A DNA stretch of 64,000 nt, from the NCBI RefSeq assembly GCF_017980685.1, contig NZ_JACXXO010000004.1:1-64000 (forward strand), in the 5' to 3' direction. Positions 54,102 through 62,026 of this stretch are shown piece by piece (the first letter of the stretch is position 1; every line of letters starts with the position of its first letter). The translations under genes and the position numbers were made by a program. Source of the DNA: Pseudomonas iridis (GTDB taxonomy: Bacteria; Pseudomonadota; Gammaproteobacteria; Pseudomonadales; Pseudomonadaceae). Below the pieces are notes generated by a model. The model searched no databases. It was not told where the DNA came from and saw nothing but the letters and a program-made list of their open reading frames with translations.

Positions 54102-55529
54102 ATGTCTGAAGCTCCCGGAAAACTAAGACTCGGCGCACTGGTTGCATTAGTCGTCGGCTCAATGATCGGTGGCGGGATATTCTCCTTGCCACAAAACATG
54201 GCCGCCAGTGCCGACGTCGGCGCGGTATTGATCGGTTGGGCGATCACCGCTGTCGGCATGCTCACCCTCGCTTTTGTCTTCCAGACCCTCGCCAATCGCA
54301 AGCCTGACCTGGACGGCGGTGTCTACGCCTACGCCAAGGCCGGATTCGGCGATTACATGGGTTTTTCCTCCGCCTGGGGCTACTGGATCAGTGCATGGCT
54401 GGGCAACGTCGGCTACTTCGTTCTGCTGTTCAGCACCCTGGGGTATTTCTTCCCGATTTTCGGTGAAGGCAACACGGTTGCTGCGGTCATTGGTGCTTCG
54501 ATTCTGTTGTGGGCGGTGCATTTCCTGGTACTTCGCGGGATCAAGGAAGCGGCGTTCATCAACCTCGTGACCACCGTCGCCAAAGTCGTGCCGCTGGTGC
54601 TGTTCGTGTTGATCGCCGTCTTCGCCTTCAAACTGGACATCTTCACCGCCGACATCTGGGGCCTGAAGAACCCGGATCTGGGCAGCGTGATGAACCAGGT
54701 ACGCAACATGATGCTGGTCACTGTGTGGGTGTTCATCGGCATCGAGGGCGCGAGCATTTTCTCGGCCCGCGCTGAAAAACGCTCCGACGTGGGTAAAGCC
54801 ACCGTGATCGGTTTCATCACCGTGCTGCTGTTTTTGATGCTGGTGAACGTGCTGTCGCTGGGCATCATGACTCAGCCAGAACTGGCCAAACTGCAGAACC
54901 CGTCGATGGCTGCCGTGCTTGAGCACGTGGTCGGTCCGTGGGGCGCAGCGCTGATCAGCGTCGGTCTGATCATCTCGCTGCTGGGGGCGCTGCTGTCGTG
55001 GGTGCTGCTGTGTGCGGAGATCATGTTCGCCGCCGCCAAAGACCACACCATGCCGGAGTTTCTGCGCAAGGAAAACGCCAACCACGTACCGGTCAACGCC
55101 CTGTGGCTGACCAACGCGATGGTGCAGATTTTCCTGGTCATCACCCTGTTTTCGGCCAGCACTTACCTGTCGCTGATCTACCTCGCCACGTCGATGATTC
55201 TGGTGCCCTATCTGTGGTCGGCGGCCTACGCCCTGCTGCTGGCAGTGCGCGGCGAAAGCTATGAAGGTTTTGCGGCCGAGCGGCGCAAGGATCTGATCAT
55301 CGGCGGCATTGCCCTGATCTACGCGGTGTGGCTGCTGTACGCCGGCGGCGTGAAGTACCTGCTGCTCTCGGCCCTGCTCTATGCGCCCGGCGCGATCCTG
55401 TTCGCCAAGGCCAAGCTCGAACTCAAACAACCGGTTTTCACCAACGTCGAGAAGCTGATTTTCGCCGCAGTGGTCGTAGGCGCCCTGGTGGCTGCCTACG
55501 GACTGTATGACGGCTTCCTGACTCTGTAA
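54102..55529 (+). CDS. arcD: Arginine:ornithine antiporter ArcD
   Basis: A 475-residue APC-superfamily membrane protein with about 12 spans. The first span has [20 protein letters not shown] followed by [10 protein letters not shown], and a later [20 protein letters not shown] loop is typical of ArcD. It exchanges external arginine for ornithine without net energy cost. It lies 34 bases upstream of arcA, so it is first in arcDABC. GGAG precedes the ATG. A near-identical paralogue is divergent at 52253. Confidence 0.92.
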   Translation: MSEAPGKLRLGALVALVVGSMIGGGIFSLPQNMAASADVGAVLIGWAITAVGMLTLAFVFQTLANRKPDLDGGVYAYAKAGFGDYMGFSSAWGYWISAWLGNVGYFVLLFSTLGYFFPIFGEGNTVAAVIGASILLWAVHFLVLRGIKEAAFINLVTTVAKVVPLVLFVLIAVFAFKLDIFTADIWGLKNPDLGSVMNQVRNMMLVTVWVFIGIEGASIFSARAEKRSDVGKATVIGFITVLLFLMLVNVLSLGIMTQPELAKLQNPSMAAVLEHVVGPWGAALISVGLIISLLGALLSWVLLCAEIMFAAAKDHTMPEFLRKENANHVPVNALWLTNAMVQIFLVITLFSASTYLSLIYLATSMILVPYLWSAAYALLLAVRGESYEGFAAERRKDLIIGGIALIYAVWLLYAGGVKYLLLSALLYAPGAILFAKAKLELKQPVFTNVEKLIFAAVVVGALVAAYGLYDGFLTL

Positions 55530-55563
55530 CTGCCAAACGTTTTATCTCTGGAGGATCACTGCA

Positions 55564-56820
55564 ATGACCACGGAAAAAGTTAAGTACGGCGTCCATTCCG
55601 AAGCCGGCAAACTGCGCAAAGTCATGGTTTGCTCCCCAGGTCTGGCCCATCAGCGGCTGACCCCGAACAACTGCGATGAACTGCTGTTTGACGATGTACT
55701 GTGGGTTGCCCAGGCCAAGCGCGACCACTTCGACTTCGTCACCAAGATGCGTGAGCGCGGGATCGACGTGCTGGAAATGCACAACCTGCTGACCGACATC
55801 GTCGCCATTCCCGAAGCGCTGGACTGGATTCTCGATCGCAAGGTCACCGCCGATTCGGTGGGCCTGGGCCTGATCAGCGAAGTGAAGTCCTGGCTGAAAA
55901 GCCTTGAGCCACGGCACATCGCCGAATTCCTGATTGGCGGCGTGTCCGCCGATGATCTGCCAGACAGCTTCGGTGGCAAGATCATCGAGATGTACCGCGA
56001 CTTCCTCGGCCACTCCAGCTTCATCTTGCCGCCGCTGCCGAACACCCAGTTCACCCGCGACACCACGTGCTGGATCTACGGCGGCGTAACGCTGAACCCG
56101 ATGTACTGGCCGGCGCGTCGCCAGGAGACCCTGCTGACCACCGCCATCTACAAATTCCATCCGCAGTTCACCAACGCCGAATTCGAGATCTGGTACGGCG
56201 ACCCGGACAAGGACCACGGCAGCTCCACCCTTGAGGGCGGCGACGTCATGCCAATCGGCAACGGCGTGGTGTTGATCGGCATGGGCGAGCGCTCATCCCG
56301 TCAGGCCATCGGTCAATTGGCGCTGAATCTGTTCAAGAACAAAGCCGTGGAGAAAGTCATCGTTGCCGGCCTGCCGAAGTCTCGCGCCGCGATGCACCTG
56401 GACACCGTGTTCAGCTTCTGCGACCGCGACCTCGTGACGATTTTCCCGGAAGTGGTCAACCAGATCGTCGCTTTCACCCTGCGACCTGATGAAAGCAAAC
56501 AGGGCGGCATCGACATTCGCCGCGAAGAAACCAGCTTCCTCGACACCGTCGCGGCCGCGCTCAATCTCAAAGCGCTGCGCGTGGTGGAAACCGGCGGCAA
56601 CAGCTTCGCCGCCGAACGCGAGCAATGGGACGACGGCAACAACGTGGTGGCCGTGGAACCGGGCGTGGTCATCGGCTACGACCGCAACACCTACACCAAC
56701 ACCCTGCTGCGCAAGGCAGGCGTGGAGGTCATCACCATCAGCGCCGGTGAATTGGGCCGTGGCCGTGGCGGCGGCCACTGCATGACCTGCCCGATCATCC
56801 GCGACCCAATCGATTACTAA
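55564..56820 (+). CDS. arcA: Arginine deiminase
   Basis: A 418-residue deiminase. It has the substrate-binding N-terminal [18 protein letters not shown], a central [20 protein letters not shown] (Asp of the active site), [33 protein letters not shown] (catalytic His) and the C-terminal nucleophile Cys406 in [17 protein letters not shown]. It hydrolyses arginine to citrulline and ammonia. GGAGG is seven bases before the ATG. All catalytic residues are present. Confidence 0.96.
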   Translation: MTTEKVKYGVHSEAGKLRKVMVCSPGLAHQRLTPNNCDELLFDDVLWVAQAKRDHFDFVTKMRERGIDVLEMHNLLTDIVAIPEALDWILDRKVTADSVGLGLISEVKSWLKSLEPRHIAEFLIGGVSADDLPDSFGGKIIEMYRDFLGHSSFILPPLPNTQFTRDTTCWIYGGVTLNPMYWPARRQETLLTTAIYKFHPQFTNAEFEIWYGDPDKDHGSSTLEGGDVMPIGNGVVLIGMGERSSRQAIGQLALNLFKNKAVEKVIVAGLPKSRAAMHLDTVFSFCDRDLVTIFPEVVNQIVAFTLRPDESKQGGIDIRREETSFLDTVAAALNLKALRVVETGGNSFAAEREQWDDGNNVVAVEPGVVIGYDRNTYTNTLLRKAGVEVITISAGELGRGRGGGHCMTCPIIRDPIDY

Positions 56821-56889
56821 ACCTCTGAGCCCTGGCCGGCACTTACAACGTGCGGCCAGGGGGATAACCGATACCGAAGGAGATCCATC

Positions 56890-57900
56890 ATGGCTTTTAA
56901 TATGCGCAACCGCAGTTTGCTGAGCTTGATGCACCACACCACTCGCGAACTGAATTACCTGATCGACCTGTCCCGCGACCTCAAACGCGCCAAGTACACC
57001 GGCACCGAGCGTCCACACCTGCAAGGCAAGAACATCGCGCTGATCTTCGAAAAAACCTCGACCCGCACCCGTTGTGCGTTCGAAGTCGCGGCCCACGATC
57101 AGGGTGCTCACGTCACCTACATCGACCCGGTGTCGTCCCAGATCGGCCACAAAGAAAGCATGAAAGACACCGCCCGCGTCCTCGGCCGGATGTTCGACGC
57201 CATCGAGTACCGTGGCTTTGAACAGGAAATCGTCGAAGAGCTGGCCAAGTACGCCGGCGTCCCGGTGTTCAACGGCCTGACCGCTGAATTCCACCCGACG
57301 CAAATGATCGCTGACGTGCTGACCATGCGCGAACACAGCGACAAGCCGATGCATGACATCAGCTACGCCTACCTCGGCGACGCCCGCTACAACATGGGCA
57401 ACTCGCTGCTGATGATCGGCGCCAAACTCGGCATGGACGTGCGTATCGCTGCACCGAAAGCCCTGTGGCCACACGCTGACTTCATCGCTCAATGCAAAGA
57501 GTTTGCCGAAGAAAGCGGCGCGCGCATCACCATCACCGAAGACCCGAAAGAAGCGGTCAAGGGTGTCGACTTCATCCACACCGACATCTGGGTGTCGATG
57601 GGTGAACCGGTGGAAGCGTGGGACGAGCGCATCGAGCAACTGCTGCCGTACCAGGTCAACACGCAGATGATGAAAGCCTCCGGTAATCCACGGGTGAAAT
57701 TCATGCACTGCCTGCCGGCGTTCCACAACAGCGAAACCAAGGTGGGTAAAGACATCGCCGCGCGCTATCCGCACCTGGCCAATGGCGTCGAAGTAACGGA
57801 AGAAGTCTTCGAATCCCCGGCCAACATCGCCTTCGAGCAAGCGGAAAACCGCATGCACACGATCAAGGCGATTATCGTGTCGGCGTTGGCGGATATCTAA
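56890..57900 (+). CDS. arcB: Catabolic ornithine carbamoyltransferase
   Basis: A 336-residue OTCase, same length as the P. aeruginosa catabolic enzyme. It has the carbamoyl-phosphate motif [14 protein letters not shown] at about 53-66, the [15 protein letters not shown] segment, and the catalytic [14 protein letters not shown]. In the catabolic direction it splits citrulline to ornithine and carbamoyl phosphate. AAGGAGA precedes the ATG, 69 bases after arcA. A REPIN fills the gap to arcC. Confidence 0.95.
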   Translation: MAFNMRNRSLLSLMHHTTRELNYLIDLSRDLKRAKYTGTERPHLQGKNIALIFEKTSTRTRCAFEVAAHDQGAHVTYIDPVSSQIGHKESMKDTARVLGRMFDAIEYRGFEQEIVEELAKYAGVPVFNGLTAEFHPTQMIADVLTMREHSDKPMHDISYAYLGDARYNMGNSLLMIGAKLGMDVRIAAPKALWPHADFIAQCKEFAEESGARITITEDPKEAVKGVDFIHTDIWVSMGEPVEAWDERIEQLLPYQVNTQMMKASGNPRVKFMHCLPAFHNSETKVGKDIAARYPHLANGVEVTEEVFESPANIAFEQAENRMHTIKAIIVSALADI

Positions 57901-57935
57901 CTGAAATAGCTCCCACTGAAGGAACCGGTTCCAAA

Positions 57936-58025
57936 TGTGGGAGCGAGCCTGCTCGCGAAAGCGGTGGGTCATTCAACAGCGATGTCGACTGATCTGACGC
58001 CTTCGCGAGCAGGCTCGCTCCCACA
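57936..58025. repeat. REPIN inside the arc operon, between arcB and arcC
   Basis: Inverted doublet of the GGGAGCGAGCCTGCTCGCGAA family in a 192-base gap. As in gts, it sits between two cistrons of one operon. Confidence 0.92.
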
Positions 58026-58092
58026 GTGAATCGCGGTTGCGACAGTGTGACCGAGTCGTTTGCCATTCCTCCGCTCTAGAAGGACATGCACC

Positions 58093-59022
58093 ATGCGTAT
58101 CGTCGTAGCGTTGGGCGGTAACGCCCTGCTCCGCCGTGGTGAGCCGATGACCGCTGACAACCAGCGCGCCAACATCCGCATCGCCACCGAGCAAATCGCC
58201 AAGATCCATCCCGGCAACCAACTGGTCATCGCCCACGGCAATGGCCCGCAAGTCGGCCTGCTATCGCTGCAAGCCGCGGCCTATACCTCCGTCAGCCCTT
58301 ACCCGCTGGACGTGCTCGGTGCCGAAACCGAAGGCATGATCGGCTACATCATCGAACAGGAACTGGGCAACCTGCTGGACTTCGAAGTACCGTTCGCCAC
58401 CCTGCTCACCCAGGTCGAAGTCGACGCCAATGACCCGGCCTTCAAGAACCCGACCAAACCGATCGGCCCGGTCTACGAGAAAGCCGAGGCAGAAAAACTT
58501 GCCGCCGAAAAAGGCTGGGCCATCGCTGCGGACGGCGACAAGTTCCGCCGTGTGGTCGCCAGTCCACGACCAAAACGCATCTTCGAAATCCGTCCGATCA
58601 AGTGGCTGCTGGACAAGGGCAGCATCGTCATCTGCGCCGGTGGCGGCGGGATTCCGACCATGTACGACGAAAACCGCAACCTCAAGGGCATCGAAGCGGT
58701 GATCGACAAGGACTTGTGCTCGTCGCTGCTGGCAGAACAGCTGGAGGCGGATTTGCTGGTGATTGCCACTGACGTCAACGCCGCGTTCATCGATTACGGC
58801 AAGCCGACGCAGAAAGCCATCGCCGAGGCCCACCCGGATGAACTCGAACGCCTGGGCTTCGCCGCGGGCTCCATGGGACCAAAGGTTCAGGCAGCCTGCG
58901 AATTCGCGCGCCATACTGGCAAGGTCGCGGTGATCGGTTCGCTGGCGGACATCGAAGCGATTGTCCAGGGCAGCGCCGGTACGCGGATCAGCACGGCGAA
59001 ACCCGGTATCACCTATCGATAA
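58093..59022 (+). CDS. arcC: Carbamate kinase
   Basis: A 309-residue amino-acid-kinase-family enzyme. [16 protein letters not shown] opens it, then [27 protein letters not shown] and the late [19 protein letters not shown]. It makes ATP and ammonia from carbamoyl phosphate, the energy-yielding last step of the arginine deiminase pathway. The ATG at 58093 (MRIVVALGG) follows AAGGA; an upstream frame is non-coding. It ends the operon, with a small hairpin GGGCAG-CTGCCC at 59036-59056. Confidence 0.95.
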   Translation: MRIVVALGGNALLRRGEPMTADNQRANIRIATEQIAKIHPGNQLVIAHGNGPQVGLLSLQAAAYTSVSPYPLDVLGAETEGMIGYIIEQELGNLLDFEVPFATLLTQVEVDANDPAFKNPTKPIGPVYEKAEAEKLAAEKGWAIAADGDKFRRVVASPRPKRIFEIRPIKWLLDKGSIVICAGGGGIPTMYDENRNLKGIEAVIDKDLCSSLLAEQLEADLLVIATDVNAAFIDYGKPTQKAIAEAHPDELERLGFAAGSMGPKVQAACEFARHTGKVAVIGSLADIEAIVQGSAGTRISTAKPGITYR

Positions 59023-59084
59023 TCAGAAACGCCGGGGGCAGGCCCAGGGTCTGCCCTTCTCCCATGCCTTGAAAGGAGAAATCC

Positions 59085-59447
59085 ATGGCCCAGTTTGAAC
59101 CTGGTCACTTGCACATTGAGCGGCACGCGTTGACCCCGGACGACGTCAGTTACAACGTGCACCTCGACTACGAGGTGTTCACCGATCCTCAAAAAGGCAG
59201 AGGCATCCAGTTCACGATGCATGGCAACCTTCAGGGCAAGGACATGAAAGAGACCTTCTTCCTGCCCAAAGAAGAGGCCTACAACTTTGCCAACAATGTG
59301 ACGAAAATCGCCGAGAAGTACGGCATTCCGAAGACGCACAGCCAGATCGGCTCGGTTCACAAGCATTACGACATGATGTTCGAAGACATCCGCAAGCAGC
59401 TGGATATGAAATCCGGCGATCCGGTGAATCTTGAGCGTTTTGAGTAA
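59085..59447 (+). CDS. DUF5064-like small conserved protein
   Basis: A 120-residue soluble protein with start MAQFEPGHLHIERHALTPDD and a beta-rich first half (VSYNVHLDYEVFTDPQK), then helices with NNVTKIAEKYGIPKTHSQIG. I recall such proteins in Pseudomonas as DUF5064; no function is known. Its ribosome site is strong (AAGGAGAAA). It is 62 bases beyond arcC and so may be co-transcribed with the arc operon. A composite repeat follows. Confidence 0.72.
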   Translation: MAQFEPGHLHIERHALTPDDVSYNVHLDYEVFTDPQKGRGIQFTMHGNLQGKDMKETFFLPKEEAYNFANNVTKIAEKYGIPKTHSQIGSVHKHYDMMFEDIRKQLDMKSGDPVNLERFE

Positions 59448-59458
59448 ACCTTAAAAAG

Positions 59459-59635
59459 CCCCTCACCCTAACCCTCTCCCAAAGGGAGAGGGGACTGATT
59501 GGGGGATATTGCGGTATTACGCCGACCTGATGCTGCATTACTGAATCCATAATCGACTCGATTTACCAGGTCGACGCGTAGCGCCAGACATCTCGGTCGG
59601 CTCCCTCTCCCTCCGGGAGAGGGCTGGGGTGAGGG
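59459..59635. repeat. Composite CCCTCACCC intergenic repeat, copy 4
   Basis: Ends as in the other copies, with an internal small palindrome CCTCTCCCTCCGGGAGAGG and CCAGGTCGACG in the middle. It begins 12 bases after the small gene's stop and ends 58 bases before gcsR. Confidence 0.9.
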
Positions 59636-59693
59636 TGCTTTTGATTTAAGGCATACTTGCCCCCCTCCGCACTCCAGAACCCGAAACCGTCCC

Positions 59694-61202
59694 ATGCGTA
59701 TCCACGTCAGCTTCATCGACCGCGTCGGCATCACCCAGGAAGTACTGGCCATTCTCGGTGGGCGCAACCTTAATCTGGATGCCGTGGAGATGATCCCGCC
59801 GAACGTCTACATCGACGCCCCGACCCTGAGCCCGCAAGTGCTCGAAGAACTCAAGGATGCGCTGTTTCGCGTGCTCGGCGTGGAAGCGGTAACGGTAGTC
59901 GACATCCTCCCCGGCCAGCGTCGGCACTTGCAACTCGATGCGTTGCTCGCGGCGATGACCGACCCGGTGCTGGCCCTCGACAGTGCGGGCAAAGTGCTGC
60001 TGGCCAACCCGGCATTGATCGCGTTGTACGGGCGTGAGCCGGCGGGCGAAGGCGTCTCTGAGCTGTTCAACGATCCCGGTCTGCTGGAAACCCTGCTCGA
60101 GCACGGTTTTCGCCTGCCGCTGCGCGAGATCACCGTCAACGGCCAGACGCTGTTGCTCGACGCTACGCCGATCACCGACGCTGGCGCCCTGCTCACGCTG
60201 TATCAACCGAACCGCATCGGCGAACAGCTCTCGGCGTTGCACCACGACCACGCTGAAGGTTTCGACGCGCTGCTCGGCGAATCCCCGGCGATCCGCACCC
60301 TCAAGGCTCGTGCGCAGCGCGTTGCCGCCCTTGATGCGCCCCTGCTGATTCAAGGCGAAACCGGCACCGGTAAAGAACTGGTCGCCCGTGCCTGCCATGC
60401 GATCAGTGCGCGGCACAGCGCGCCATTCCTGGCACTGAACTGCGCGGCGCTGCCGGAGAACCTCGCCGAGAGCGAACTGTTCGGCTACGCCCCCGGCGCC
60501 TTCACTGGCGCGGCGCGCGGCGGCAAACCGGGGTTGATGGAACTGGCCAACCAAGGCACGGTATTTCTCGACGAGATCGGCGAGATGTCACCGTACTTGC
60601 AGGCCAAGTTGCTGCGTTTTCTCAACGATGGCAGCTTCCGTCGGGTCGGCGGTGACCGCGAGGTGAAGGTCAACGTGCGAATTCTCAGCGCGACCCACCG
60701 CGACCTGGAAAAAATGGTCAGCGAAGGTTCGTTTCGCGAAGACCTGTTCTACCGCCTTAACGTGCTCAATGTTGAAGTGCCGCCGCTGCGCGAACGCGGT
60801 CAGGACATTCTGTTGCTGGCGCGTTATTTCATGCAGCAGGCCTGTGCGCAGATTCAGCGCCCGGTCTGTCGCCTCGCACCCGGCACTTACCCGGCACTGC
60901 TGGGCAATCGCTGGCCGGGCAACGTGCGGCAGTTGCAGAACGTGATCTTCCGCGCTGCCGCGATCTGCGAAAGCAGCCTGGTCGACATCGGCGACCTCGA
61001 CATCGCCGGTACGTCCGTTGCGCGCCAGGCCGACAGTGACGTCGACAGCCTTGAACAAGCGGTCGAAGGCTTCGAGAAATCGTTGCTGGAAAAACTCTAC
61101 GCCAGCTACCCCTCGACCCGCCAACTGGCCAGCCGCCTGCAAACGTCGCACACCGCCATCGCCCATCGTTTACGCAAGTACGGCATCCCTAACAAATCCT
61201 GA
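59694..61202 (+). CDS. gcsR: Sigma-54 enhancer-binding protein GcsR (TyrR-like)
   Basis: A 502-residue activator. An ACT domain is at about 1-70, a PAS-type segment at about 80-170, then a AAA+ domain with Walker A GETGTGKE at 221-228, GAFTGA at 268-273 (sigma-54 contact), and Walker B VFLDEIGEMS. A C-terminal TyrR-type helix-turn-helix is in TRQLASRLQTSHTAIAHRLR. In P. aeruginosa GcsR responds to glycine and activates the gcvH2-led operon; here gcvH and gcvP follow, with three sites and a -24/-12 promoter between. The start is an ATG with no strong ribosome site. Confidence 0.9.
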   Translation: MRIHVSFIDRVGITQEVLAILGGRNLNLDAVEMIPPNVYIDAPTLSPQVLEELKDALFRVLGVEAVTVVDILPGQRRHLQLDALLAAMTDPVLALDSAGKVLLANPALIALYGREPAGEGVSELFNDPGLLETLLEHGFRLPLREITVNGQTLLLDATPITDAGALLTLYQPNRIGEQLSALHHDHAEGFDALLGESPAIRTLKARAQRVAALDAPLLIQGETGTGKELVARACHAISARHSAPFLALNCAALPENLAESELFGYAPGAFTGAARGGKPGLMELANQGTVFLDEIGEMSPYLQAKLLRFLNDGSFRRVGGDREVKVNVRILSATHRDLEKMVSEGSFREDLFYRLNVLNVEVPPLRERGQDILLLARYFMQQACAQIQRPVCRLAPGTYPALLGNRWPGNVRQLQNVIFRAAAICESSLVDIGDLDIAGTSVARQADSDVDSLEQAVEGFEKSLLEKLYASYPSTRQLASRLQTSHTAIAHRLRKYGIPNKS

Positions 61203-61214
61203 GAACACCGCATA

Positions 61215-61309
61215 CCTGTGGGAGCTGGCTTGCCAGCGATGACGTCGGCATGGCCACGATTGAGGGTGACTGATCCACCGCAATCGCTGGCAAGCCAGCT
61301 CCCACAGGG
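61215..61309. repeat. REPIN, TGGGAGCTGGCTTGCCAGCGATG family
   Basis: Inverted doublet between gcsR and the regulatory sites for gcvH, about 40 bases before the first operator. Confidence 0.92.
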
Positions 61310-61350
61310 AATGTGACGGATTCGAAATCCGTTCAAAAACGACCTCCATC

Positions 61351-61468
61351 TGTACTGAAAGCGCTACAGCGGAACGATATCGCTACACCCTCCTCCCGTC
61401 ACCGCTGTGCAAGGCTTTGATCCCGCTCAGCTTTTTTCTTCGCCTCATGCTGTAGCGATTTCGCTACG
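61351..61468. promoter_or_regulatory. Three GcsR operator sites upstream of gcvH
   Basis: TGTACTG-AAAG-CGCTACA (61351-61368), CGGAACG-ATAT-CGCTACA (61370-61387) and TGTAGCG-ATTT-CGCTACG (61451-61468). All are 7+4+7 units like the reported P. aeruginosa GcsR site TGTAACG-N4-CGTTCCG, the second in inverse orientation. The first two abut; the third is 63 bases further on. Confidence 0.82.
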
Positions 61469-61532
61469 CGCACGTCCTCAGCCCCACCATCAAAAATCAA
61501 TAAGTCATTGTTTTATATATATAAATTTACAT

Positions 61533-61547
61533 TGGCCGCGATCTTGC
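61533..61547 (+). promoter_or_regulatory. Sigma-54 (-24/-12) promoter of gcvH
   Basis: TGGCCG-CGATC-TTGC has the required GG and GC dinucleotides with the correct spacing of TGGCAC-N5-TTGC. Transcription should start near 61559, about 73 bases before the gcvH ATG. The GcsR sites lie 65-182 bases upstream, as expected for an enhancer. Confidence 0.85.
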
Positions 61548-61631
61548 TAATTAATTCCTCATAAATAAGGGCTTCCCGGCCCAAGCCTTCCACCGCGTCC
61601 ACCAGACGAGTCTGGTCCCTGAGGAGTTTCC

Positions 61632-62015
61632 ATGAGCGAGTTGCGTTTTACTGAAGATCACGAATGGCTGCGCGCCGAAGCTGACGGTAGCGTTACTGTC
61701 GGCATCACCGCTTTCGCGCAGAACGCCTTGGGCGACGTGGTATTCGTGCAACTGCCTGAACTGCAGGCTTACGAAAAAGGCGCCGAAGCCGCCACCGTCG
61801 AATCGGTGAAAGCTGCCAGCGGCGTGTACATGCCCCTCGACGGCGACGTGCTGGAAGTGAACCCGGCGCTGGAAGACAGCCCTGAGCTGGTCAACGAAGA
61901 TCCACTGGGCCAAGGCTGGTTCTTCCGCTTCAAACCAAGCGACGCCGCCGCTGTCGGCAAATTGCTTGATCAAGACGCTTACGACCGTCTGATCAAAGCC
62001 CAAGCCGAAGCCTGA
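61632..62015 (+). CDS. gcvH: Glycine cleavage system H protein
   Basis: A 127-residue lipoyl-domain protein. Lys60 in [14 protein letters not shown] is the lipoylated residue, between the N-terminal [20 protein letters not shown] and the C-terminal turn. It carries the aminomethyl group between P, T and L proteins. TGAGGAG precedes the ATG. gcvP follows 11 bases later. Its promoter type and regulator mark it as the inducible, catabolic gcv copy (gcvH2 in P. aeruginosa). Confidence 0.94.
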   Translation: MSELRFTEDHEWLRAEADGSVTVGITAFAQNALGDVVFVQLPELQAYEKGAEAATVESVKAASGVYMPLDGDVLEVNPALEDSPELVNEDPLGQGWFFRFKPSDAAAVGKLLDQDAYDRLIKAQAEA

Positions 62016-62026
62016 GGAGAACCGAC

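Noticed and set aside
4240..61309. Repeated palindromic units considered as a CRISPR array
   Set aside because: Units are scattered, inverted doublets between genes with variable spacing, not direct repeats with regular spacers, and no cas genes are present.
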